Source: Panopea generosa (Eukaryota; Mollusca; Bivalvia; Adapedonta; Hiatellidae). Taken from it: DNA of 64,000 nt. The stretch lies in NCBI GenBank assembly GCA_029582155.1, contig CM055899.1, forward strand, positions 80,607,556-80,671,555. The letters are read 5' to 3'. Of the stretch, positions 24,571 to 64,000 are shown in pieces. The notes under the pieces were generated by a model. That model saw only the letters and a list, made by a program, of their open reading frames with translations, was not told the origin of the DNA and did not search any database. Each line of letters starts with the position of its first letter. The first letter of the stretch is position 1. A program made the translations under genes and the position numbers.

Positions 24571-25665
24571 TACATATGTGTATGAACCAATAGCATGATC
24601 CGATCCCAGCCAACCATTAGCTATCGTTAAAGACGTTGCTTTACATAAATCGATGAGTTTTTCCGCTGGGCGTTACACACTGCGTCCGTAGAGTGATGAC
24701 ATAACGGTAAACGAGACACACAGCCGTCCTTATCGATACTAGTTATTGACCTTTCGCAAGCAATATACGTGTAGTTTTTCCCTATCACCAACAGTTAAGG
24801 TCGCCCCATGCCTCATAATCCTGCAGCAACTGAAAAAAAATAAATTTGTAAAATGTTGTACGCTGGTGAATCTTGACCCAATAATTATACTCCACATAAA
24901 GAAATATCTCTGTATGTATGAAAAAAATGCCTATCAATTTTCAATCAAACTATGATAGCGTAATGATTTCTTATAATTGTAAAACCGTGTTTTATGCTAG
25001 TTTTACAATACACAATTATTCCTCCGCTGCATCTCTTCGTTTATTGAATTTTTTCGTTAAAACACGTATATCTTTAAAGCTCAAGGATAAAGATGATATT
25101 TGGGTAGTCCAACTTTGGCGGGTGAACTTATGTCAGTCAACTCTAAGTTGCTGTCCCCAGAAAATCAAATGAAGTTGACTGAATTGTTTTCATATCGATG
25201 GAGGTATGAAATTAACTAAAACAAGTGTTAATTGTGAGTGTTTAATGATGGATGCCACTTTAACCCACACTGTTACTTTTCGTAATGCAATAACCACGAA
25301 GTCGCACATGTAGGTATAAACTTGCAAAATGATTTTAAAAAGTTCAAGCGCCTTCCATTCCGCTGCAGAAAGGGAAAATCTTCATTGTTCTCCTTAATGA
25401 CTATTGAACCTAACCTAGCAGAAATAAATCCTCTTGTTTTGGCAAATTTAGTCCAAGTCCAAGTCAAGTCCAAATCTAGTCCAAACTAAGTATAATTCCG
25501 GTACTTCTATACGGCTATGAGCTGTAGCATAGTGTGACTCTATCGGATACAATGCTACCGGAAAGAGAAAAGCATAATGTCTGTACGATGCCCCCTCCCC
25601 CCCTCGCCCCCGCCCCCCACCCCACTGACAAATATTGACTTATTAAGCTTGAATGAGGTCGAAGC
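24571..25665. other. Unassigned region
   Basis: No supported gene. Short open frames (24746-24955, 24918-25172, 25273-25473) have no recognisable domain. A C-rich stretch lies at 25588-25624. Confidence 0.3.
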
Positions 25666-25667
25666 CA

Positions 25668-25760
25668 ACCGGGACTTTAGTGTAATGGATAGAGTGTTGG
25701 CCGCTAACGCCAAATGTTGCGGATTCGATCCACCGATATACCTAATGCCTCTCATAAAAC
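25668..25760 (+). mobile_element. tRNA-derived SINE head
   Basis: A-box-like TTTAGTGTAATGG (25676-25688) and B-box-like GCGGATTCGATCC (25719-25731) at the usual spacing. The downstream body is unclear. It is not a tRNA gene because acceptor-stem pairing is not seen. Confidence 0.55.
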
Positions 25761-25899
25761 AACACTCAGTACGGATTCAACCCAGGAAACGAACTCTGAG
25801 TTTTCATCGCAATCGAGCTAAAATATATGATTATAATCTAAGCCAATTAGGGTTCGTGCCAGAGATGTCTTCCTCATTAATAAGTAAGTTCTGTTCTAC

Positions 25900-26640
25900 T
25901 ACGTATTAACATAGGAGATTCCATTGAAAGTTATTCAACTGCTGAATTTCATGGTTAATGGAAACGAACTGTAACAAAAGCAGTTAATGATTTCCATGAC
26001 CATGATAGACAGCTAAGAATAAGTGCAAATCCAGAGTGTGATCGCTTTAAAGCACTACATATGACGGTGATTGGTCTGATGATATGACTTGTGCTTTGGT
26101 GCTTAAACACTTTAAGTATCACTTGGTCAATGGGCTGACCCAAAACACTTTCAAAACATGTAACCTGCAGAATTTGAAATACGAATACATTCAGTATGTT
26201 AAGTATGTCAGGATTTCATATGGATAAATTACAAACAATTATTGATGATTCTTGTGACCCCACTGTTAACAAACAATCATCATCCCTTGCTAGGCTTCAA
26301 TTCACCACAGAGATGACACAATGGTGAGACTGTGGTCAAAACGTATTCTGCCTACATTCATTAAATCCTTATAAAGTATGACAACAGTTTTGTAGTTTAT
26401 TTTTACAACGTCGTACATGCAATGCCTTGTCATTTGTAAGTGATAACAGCAGATATATGTATTTCCTTCATTATTTTTAATTGAATTGTATTTCATCTTT
26501 TTAATGTTAGTTTTACTATCTCTGAAAAGAGGAGTAGACGAATGAGACGATTTGAGTTGTTTATTTTCATATAACTTTCCCGTTAACAATGCAATCTCAC
26601 GGCAAAATAGACACAATTTCATATTAATCATGTCTTTACA
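25900..26640. other. Unassigned, possibly old transposon-derived
   Basis: A plus-strand translation of 25960-26110 gives a hydrophilic run (NDFHDHDRQLRISANPEC), and 26225-26320 gives another, but neither matches a family I can name. A minus-strand open frame at 26302-26631 also has no recognised domain. It could be LINE or DNA-transposon debris. Confidence 0.25.
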
Positions 26641-28720
26641 TCCATCACAATCTGAGTGGGGGTTGGGTTATCAGAAAAAGTGGATATAAAGTGGATCTAC
26701 ATGTATAAATAGAAGAATGTTCTAAAATGTTGGGTAGGTGGAAATATTAAATGAAAGACAATGTTGTTAACATTTAAATATGTATCATGCGTGTTTACTA
26801 ACTGTTTTAATAAAATTGAAGCATCAAATTATTTTATATATTATATAAAATACATCTTTATAATCGCATGCATGTATAACTGTTTGTATCATTTCTATAT
26901 TTATCATATTTTTTAAGAAAAATTAACTTTCATTTGCTTACCTGTGTTTGTTCTATATAAATATCTAAATAGGATTACAAAACAAACGTACTATCCCTTC
27001 ATCTTTAAATGTAGCAGTTTTAGACAATGTATAATCAGAACGTCCCAGTTAATGACGCGAACCTTAATGTTCTAGTTTCTGCAATGGCAAGACTTTTACA
27101 GATTTGGTTAGTTCATAACTTACTTTCATACCTCACTATTAGAATTACACGCATTGTCAAACATTTGTCTAATATCATCAAGCGTTTGAACCTGAAAATC
27201 TGAAAAAAGTAAACCCTGCAAATGTAAATTTTAGATATTCAATTCTAAAACTTATACTGATATAATAATATATAAAACTGCCTCTTTCAAGAAATAGATA
27301 TATTGGTTTTTTCTTGTTTAATTGATGTTATTTGTATTTCAATTGTATACTAATGATATCTGGGTCTGACTTCATCAATCTTTAGACTCAAAATATTGAG
27401 ACGTCTTGGTCCTGGTCATTAAATAAACAATTATCTGTGTGATTGTATGGGTGTTTTTTTTTCGGGGTGTGTGGGGTAAATCTTTGCAGAAGAGTAAAAG
27501 GTTAAGCTTAATTAGTAATTATTCACATAGCCTTTTGTCCTATTTATTTAAGAACTATTGCAAAAATAACAACTTGCAACACTTTAATCTGTAAGCAGTC
27601 AGGCTGGAATTATGTAAATGTTCCAGTTCAGGTCACGAACTTTAGTGTTCTATTTTCTGACGTGGTACTACTTTTGCGGATTTGTAAATTAGCATTTATG
27701 ACTCCATTACACACGAACATGGTTTTACGTTTTTACACACAATATAATCCTTCCCCGAGCCGCTATCCGCACGTGCATTCTAATAGTACAACAGTTCATT
27801 TGCACATGACTCATAAATACCCATATCATTAGATTTCAATGAAAACAAATCATCAATAATAAAGTTTTAAACAGTTGATTTCTTGACCAACATATAAATA
27901 TATATAAGTATATTTAACATTATAATCACATAATTTGACGGCTTGCTTATCGTGTGTATATATTTTGAATTTCTATGATTGTATTTTAAAGATAAGTTTA
28001 TGTAGAAAATAAAAAAATTAAGTGGTAACGCTTACAGAACCATTCTTAAATGAGATCAATGCGTTATGACACGATTATTGAGGCAATACAAAAAAATGTA
28101 ATTGACTTAAATGAATGAAAGATAGATGCCATGCACGATGGTTTTAAAAATTTATTGTGTGGTAAAATGAGTAATAAATAAAAATCTGAGTAACAACAAA
28201 CAACCAAAGGGAAATTAATCAGCTATAAAACTTACTGGAAACACGGTGGAATAAACGCATATAGCTTAAATAAAGTTGATCTGCTCCGTAAACGATGTGC
28301 CTCAAGTCGGTGTATATGACTGAGAGATATTCGTTTGATAAAAGAACCGTAAATAGAAACAGTACAAGTAATAGAACAAGAGAAGCTACATGATTAATTA
28401 ATATAAAATGACATATAATGTGATTTGTTTAAAGAAATAGTAACGCTTTCACTTGTTAGTGACAGAACGAGTGTAATACATAATCAAAACATGGGGATAC
28501 GTATGAAATAATCGTATAATCCAATTTAATCAATCTACAACATTAGTATGACAATGAACACATGCAAATGATATCAAATATGGTGAATGACAATAATATC
28601 CCAATTACAAACATTGATTCGTCGGCACATAATGTTGATATACCATACGTGGAAGTGAAATAAGCACGTATCGTGTAAAATTAAGAAATTCTGTCGGTTT
28701 GACGAGATACCATAGGAGGT
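26641..28720. repeat. AT-rich intergenic DNA with a diverged duplication
   Basis: A stretch of about 100 bp at 27025-27125 (CCAGTTAATGACGCGAACCT, TAATGTTCTAGTTTCTG) recurs with many changes at 27610-27710 (CCAGTTCAGGTCACGAACTT, TAGTGTTCTATTTTCTG). Nothing else in this 2-kb part of the gap between the two genes could be assigned. Confidence 0.45.
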
Positions 28721-28724
28721 ACTG

Positions 28725-28985
28725 TGCAGTAACGACCATTGCACTATTTAGTTTATCGTTTGGTATCATTTTGCTTTGTAAACGGTCAAATTCCAGAACA
28801 GTGGACTAAAGGTATTGCAAAAACAATACCTAAAGCGGATACAAAGGAAGCGAGATACACTTAATATAATGTTAAATTATACAGGTATTGCGTGATGTGT
28901 AAAATACAAACTATATGCAGTTATATTGAGTGGCTGTAAAGATGGACGAACATCACTGTTTTCGCTGGAACAGAATCTGCCATGA
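28725..28985 (+). mobile_element. LINE RT fingers fragment
   Basis: The plus-strand translation reads FCFVNGQIPEQWTKGIAKTI then PKADTKEARYT, then LNYTGIA and KYKLYAVILSG. It parallels VCFSNGTVPTIWGRCIINPI and YRGISLASAMYK in the LINE at 142. It is truncated on the right by the 50-bp satellite. Confidence 0.65.
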
Positions 28986-31984
28986 ATATATATACGTATA
29001 TATATGTATGCATGCCATTGTTAATAATAGGAAGCTATCCCATCAATAAATATATGTATGCATGCAATTGTTAATAATTGGAAGCTATCCGCTCAATAGA
29101 TATATGTATGCATGACATTGTTAATAATTGAAAGCTATCCCATCAATAAATATATGTATGCATGTCATTGTTAATAATAGGAAGCTGTCCCATCAATAAA
29201 TATATGTATGCATGCCATTGTTAATAATAGGAAGCTGTCCCATCAATAAATATATGTATGCATGCCATTGTTAATAATTGGAAGCTATCCCATCAATAAA
29301 TATATGTATGCATGCCATTGTTAATAAATGGAAGCTATCCGCTCAATAGATATATGTATGCATGACAGTGTTAATAATTGGAAGCTATCCCATCAATAAA
29401 TATATGTATGCATGTCATTGTTAATAATAGGAAGCTGTCCCATCAATAAATATATGTATGCATGCCATTGTTAATAATAGGAAGCTGTCCCATCAATAAA
29501 TATATGTATGCATGTAATTGCTAATAATAGGAAGCTGTCCCATCCATACGTATAGTTATGCATGCCATTGTTAATAACTGGAAGCTATCCCATCAATAAA
29601 TATATGTATGCATGTCATTGTTAATAATAGGAAGCTATCCCATCAATAAATATATGTATGCATGCAATTGTTAATAATAGGAAGCTATCCGATCAATAAA
29701 TATATGTATGCATGCCATTGTTAATACATGTAATTGGAAGCTATCCCATCAATAAATATATGTATGCATGCAATTGTTAATAATAGGAAGCTATCCGATC
29801 AAAATATATATATGTATGCATGCCATTGTTAATACATGTAATTGGAAGCTATCCCATCAATAAATATATGTATGCATGCCATTGTTAACAATAGGAAGCT
29901 ATCCCATCAATAAATATATGTATGCATGCCATTGTTAATAATAGAAAGCTAACCCATCAATAAATATATCTATGCATGCCATTGCTAATAATAGGAAGCT
30001 GTCCCATCAATATGTATTGTTATGCATGCCATTGTTAATAATTGGAAGCTATCCCATCAGTAAATATATGTATGCATGCCATTGTTAATAATAGGAAGCT
30101 ATCCGATCAATAAATATATGTATGCATGCCATTGTTAATACATGTAATTGGAAACTATCCCATCAATAAATATATGTATGCATGCTATTGTTAATAATTG
30201 GAAGCTATCCCATCGATAAATATATGTATGCATGTCATTGTTAATAATGGAAGCTATCCCATCAATAAATATACGTATGCATGACATTGCTAATAATAGG
30301 AAGCTGTCCCATCAATATGTATGTTAATGCATGCCATTGTTAATAATTGGAAGCTATCCCAACAATCAATATATGTATGCATGCCATTGTTAATTATAGG
30401 AAGCTATCCCATCAATAAATATATGTATGCATGCCATTGCTAATAATAGGAAGCTGTCCCATCAATATGTATGTTAATGCATGCCATTGTTAATAATTGG
30501 AAGCTATCCCAACAATAAATATATGTATGCATGCCATTGTTAATAACAGTAGGAAGCTATCCCATCAATAAATATATGTATGCATGCCATTGTTAATAAT
30601 AGGAAGCTATCCGATCAATAAATATATGTATGCATGTCATTGTTAATACATGTAATTGGAAGCTATCCCATCAATAAATATATGTATGCATGCCATTGTT
30701 AATAATAGGTAGCTATCCGATCAATAAATATATGTATGCATGTCATTGTTAATACATGTAATTGGAAGCTATCCCATCAATAAATATATGTATGCATGCC
30801 ATTGTTAATAATAGGAAGCTATCCCATCAATAAATATATGTATGCATGCCATTGTTAATAAAAGGAAGCTGTCCCATCAATATGTATGTTTATGCATGCC
30901 ATTGTTAATAATAGGAAGCTGTCCCATTAATAAATATATGTATGCATGCCATTGTTAATAATAGGAAGCTGTCCCATCAATATGTATGTTTATGCATGTC
31001 ATTGTAAATAATAGGAAGCTGTCCCATCAATATGTATGTTTATGCATGCCACTGTTAGTAATAGGAAGCTGTACCATCAATAAATATATGTATGCATGCC
31101 ATTGTTTATAATAGGAAGCTGTCCCATCAATAAATATATGTATGCATGCCATTGTTTACAATAGGAAGCTGTCCCATCGATAAATATATGTATGCGTGCC
31201 ATTGTTAATAATAGGAAGCTATCCCATCAATAAATATATGTATGCATGCCATTGTTAATAAAAGGAAGCTGTCCTATCAATATGTATGTTTATGCATGCC
31301 ATTGTTCATAATAGGAAGCTGTCCCATCAATCAATATATGTATGCATTCCATTGTTAATAATAGGAAGCTGTCCCATCAATATGTATGATTATACATGCC
31401 ATCACTGTTAATAGAAAGCTATCCCATCAATAGATATATGTATGCATGCAATTGTTAATAATAGGAAGCTGTCCCATCAATATATATGTTTATGCATGCC
31501 ACTGTAAACGATAGGAAGCTGTCTCATCAATAAATATATGTATGCATGCCATTGTTAATAATAGGAAGCTGTCCCATCAATATGTATGTTTATGCATGCC
31601 ACTGTAAACGATAGGAAGCTGTTTCATCAATAAATATATGTATGCATGCCATTGTTAATAATAGGAAGCTGTCCCATCAATATGTATGTTATTGCATGTC
31701 ATTGTTAATAATAGGAAGCTGTCCCATCAATAAATATATGTATGCATGCCATTGTTAATAATAGGAAGCTGTCCCATCAATAAATATATGTATGCATGCC
31801 ATTGTTAATAATAGGAAGCTATCCCATCAGTAAATATATGTATGCATGCCATTGTTAATAATAGGAAGCAATCCCATCAATAAATATATGTATGCATGCA
31901 ATTGTTAATGAAAGGAAGCTATCCCATCAATATGTATGTTTATGCATGACATCACTATTAATAGAAAGCTATCCCATCAATATA
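28981..31984 (+). repeat. 50-bp satellite, about 60 copies, between the two genes
   Basis: The unit begins GAAGCTATCCCATCAATAAA and continues TATATGTATGCATGCCATTG and TTAATAATAG. Variants include an AATATGTATGTTTATGCATG form that is frequent from about 30900, and a longer form with an ACATGTAATTG insertion near 29720-30770. Units stay in register across the array. It lies in the gap between the divergent starts, ending about 1.6 kb before gene B. Confidence 0.95.
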
Positions 31985-32149
31985 TCTAACCGTATGAATT
32001 AGATTTTCTTTATGGAAATATTGATATAATGAATTCTATTTATAAATACTGTAAAAATATGTTCTATCATGCCTTTCCATGTTCTATCATGCCTTTGTGG
32101 TGTGCAAGGGAGGTGTGTGCTGTGGGCTTGTGTGTGTGAAGTGTGTGGT

Positions 32150-32245
32150 GTGGGTGTGTGTTTATGACTTTGTTGTTATATTTATTATCTTGATAGCCAT
32201 ACATATGGCGATGAACATGTATATGTTTATGCTAATAAAATCTTG
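32150..32245 (+). mobile_element. Probable LINE 3' tail
   Basis: TATGTTTATGCTAATAAAAT followed by CTTGACTTT resembles the terminal segment of LINE copies, like the minus-strand tail at 32394 (TTTTGCTAATAAAAACTTG). TG-rich sequence precedes it (32095-32165). Confidence 0.35.
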
Positions 32246-32393
32246 ACTTTAATTCTTTCGTTGATGATTCCGTTCAAAGGGATTGGTTGTGCAATAAGAT
32301 GATGTCTATCGGGGCCACCAGCAACTGCTCGAAGCTATCAAGTCATTATACAATGAAGTAGATTAATGTCGTGTTCTCACCTTTGTTCACAGT

Positions 32394-32815
32394 AAAATAC
32401 CAAGTTTCAAGTTTTTATTAGCAAAACGGCAACATAATGCCTTTGACCATTTACAAAATATTATAACATGAGATATGGCAAATAAAGCAATAAATACAGA
32501 ATTGCAAATGAAGTTTATGTATAATATAAACAACAAACATATCATTATTTTTTTATAAAGTTCTGACGATTACTTTGTGACAGCATAAAATATTTGCTGT
32601 TTATATATATGTATATGATGACGAGAAACTGTATATAGTTTAAGGCAATAAAATATATTGTGTCTTATGTCTATGTCTATGATTACTTTTTGTTCTAAGA
32701 GACTGAAATCATCAAATACTTCTATAATTTGCTCATTGTAAGTCCACAATTCACTTTGTAATAACCAATCACGTGTTTTTAACACATTATGTTTGCTACA
32801 TAAGCCTCACCGTTG
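32394..32815 (-). mobile_element. LINE 3'-end fragment
   Basis: Minus strand. A C-terminal coding piece (32785-32570, starting MLKTRDWLLQSELWTYNEQI) is followed by a 3' UTR with CTTTATTTGCCATATCTCAT, similar to TTAGTTATTTGCCATATTTT after the LINE ORF at 2408. It ends GCTAATAAAAACTTGAAACT. This is a 5'-truncated insertion. The interval 32816-33539 is AT-rich with nothing assigned. Confidence 0.55.
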
Positions 32816-33539
32816 ACGGGTTCAATGAAGTTTAGTCGACATTATCTATTCATTGTTGTTGTTTTTCTTTCATTTATTTATTTGTAAATAATTTTAATAT
32901 TTTTAATTATATTTATTTAATTTATTATTCTTTATATTCAAATTGACATATCTATGTGCTGACGTGCCGCAAAACAACATTAATTAATTAGTTAATTCAG
33001 CCCCAACCTATTACAATTTGCATGTAGTCTATCTTGTGATTCAGAAGGAGTTAACCTACAATAGCTTCCGTAATAAGTAACATACCCAAAACAATATTGA
33101 ATTGAATTCTTTTAATCAGCGCTGATTTTACAATACAGCTCTGTGTTTTCCACAAACATAAACATATTATAGAAGAGATTACCGGGAAAGTAGTCGGAAC
33201 GTCAAATGCGCCGCCTTGTACACTGGCCAATATTATACTGCTGGGTCGCCAATGTAAATACTTTTACTTGGTATGTTGTCCGATCACTGAACAAATACCA
33301 GATTAGTCTTAATGACTATAAAAGCTTTTAAAATGGATTGCCAACTTGTGTGACACACTTATTTATTTGATCAATGCAGATCAAGTATCAAAACTTTCAA
33401 TAAATCAGAGCGAATAGTTAGGTGTAATGTTCAAAGTGTGTGGTAATAGGCTATGTAGTTTAAGTTAGTCATTATCGCATGACATGCATTGTATATATGC
33501 TATTATTAATTCATAGTTTGATAAATCTGTACTTATAAA

Positions 33540-33591
33540 GATATTCAAGTTTGATGACGATTTAACGACTTTAGACAGAAAATCTGTTCTA
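33540..33591 (+). promoter_or_regulatory. Conserved 5' flank of gene B
   Basis: GACGATTTAACGACTTTAGA and CAGAAAA just before the ATG match the flank of gene A. It is probably 5' UTR. Transcription start and core promoter are not identifiable. Confidence 0.5.
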
Positions 33592-62873
<29,282 letters not shown>

Positions 62874-62952
62874 AGTCATCGAGTGTATCAACATAGTTAA
62901 ATTTTGGTTGATATTTTCACTTGTACTCGAAAGTCCTCGTGTGTATCAACAC

Positions 62953-64000
62953 GTCATATAATATTTCTAATACTACTAATGACATTGATAATAATAACAT
63001 GAGAACACATTTAAATAAGTCAATCTTCCATGAAGCCCTGAAAACATATACGGTATTTACTCATTCGCTAAATAACACAGTCACATGAAAAACCAAAAAC
63101 AGGATCAGTATAAGAAATTATTCATTGATTTTAATGACATAAATATGTATTTTTGACATTACGTGTAATACAAACGGTGATATATTAATGTAAGTTATAA
63201 ACTAATTGATATTAACCATAAGTCTGGAGTTGATGCTTTAATCCATCGCAAGTACAAAGTCTTGAAATTGTTCACTGAATTGGCATCTTTTTTACCTGTA
63301 TTGGAAGATTATCCCAAATACATAAAAGATTGTCTAAACATTTCATGAGTATTCGGCCGGGGAGTACATATAGGTTAAACGAGGACCTTATACCTTATTT
63401 ATAAGCGTTCAGTGTTTAGTACATTGATAGACAAATCATTCAATCTACACCAAGTTTTAGCATTGACAAGGTCAATTGACAAGTCATCAACAATACAAAT
63501 GACCGATGAATCAAAAGTTGTATCATCTGCAAAAATATAAGAATTAGTATTTTCTATAACAAGTCATTGATATTGATAAAAATAACAGAGGAGTGTGAAT
63601 TATGTTGAAGCTATAATCGTTATTTCGGGCACACTAGTGCAAAAGAAGTGAAATACTGTTAATTGCATATTTCAGTACCTTCATAAAATCGAGTCTGTAT
63701 ATTCTTTGTTTGGATTCGTTCTATGCATCCAAAGAATCCTTTTATTCGATATTTTTTTAACAAAAAAAAACAAACGAAATAACATTACATTATATTTTTT
63801 TCTTGTTTTTAAATTTACATAACTTATATGAAATGTGAAAAACATTAATTCAACTAATCATTTTTGCTATATGCTGAGATATCAGTTAGGATCAGCTTGT
63901 ACGGTTTGTCTGAGCCGATATTCCAGTATATAGTGAATATTAACGTATTACCATCCTGTGTGTGAGGTATGGTTTCCATACAGCCCGAACAGGCAAACAT
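62953..64000. other. Unassigned downstream flank of gene B
   Basis: AT-rich DNA after gene B. A plus-strand stretch at about 63220-63340 translates as LIHRKYKVLKLFTELASFLP, which may be LINE-derived, but I cannot place it. No clear AATAAA was found close to the stop. Confidence 0.3.

Noticed and set aside
25577-25909. 110-codon open frame over the SINE head
   Set aside because: Starts in a C-rich tract and runs through tRNA-like sequence. No recognisable protein family.
28981-31984. Possible CRISPR-like array
   Set aside because: The 50-bp units are continuous with no unique spacers, and the genome is eukaryotic.

Overview
This is AT-rich eukaryotic DNA, most likely from a bivalve mollusc. 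The evidence is the intron-rich Cys-loop receptor genes, the many tRNA-derived SINEs and CTGT/GACA simple repeats, and the debris of non-LTR and Gypsy-type retroelements. No bacterial-style genes, RNA genes or CRISPR arrays were found. The species cannot be fixed from the sequence alone.

The only host genes I can support are two complete, nine-exon genes for nicotinic-acetylcholine-receptor-like (pentameric ligand-gated channel) subunits. They are paralogs arranged head to head. Gene A is on the minus strand, from its start at 22364 down to its stop at 5203 (434 aa predicted). Gene B is on the plus strand, from 33592 to 62873 (429 aa predicted). Exons 1-8 have identical lengths in both genes (43, 149, 45, 104, 220, 217, 111 and 107 nt) and identical phases. 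Only the last exon differs, by 15 nt in the cytoplasmic loop. All introns are GT-AG and no exon carries an internal stop. Both proteins keep the 13-residue Cys-loop, the vicinal cysteines of alpha-type loop C, M1-M4 and the Gly-Glu-Arg entry of M2 expected for cation channels. Several aromatic ligand-box residues are replaced.

Layout: 1-4840 holds three non-LTR retrotransposon remnants. Gene A occupies 5.2-22.4 kb, with a 6.4-kb array of 26-bp repeats in intron 5. The 11-kb gap between the two starts (22.4-33.6 kb) holds LINE relics, a SINE, unassigned AT-rich DNA and a 3-kb satellite of 50-bp units. Gene B occupies 33.6-62.9 kb. Its introns hold a broken Gypsy-type fossil, a 6.4-kb array of 16-bp units, two inverted foldback elements, SINEs, and arrays of 39-, 41-, 28-, 20- and 14-bp units. 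The last 1.1 kb is unassigned. Tandem arrays cover roughly a third or more of the window.

The main observation concerns repeat birth. Several arrays have a short or single-copy counterpart at the homologous intron position of the other paralog. The duplication has therefore preserved before and after states: the intron 5 array grew in gene A, and the intron 7 and intron 8 arrays grew in gene B. A 22-bp array starts inside the stop codon region of gene A and probably fills its 3' UTR. The two subunits might co-assemble or share regulation from the gap between them, but this is inference.
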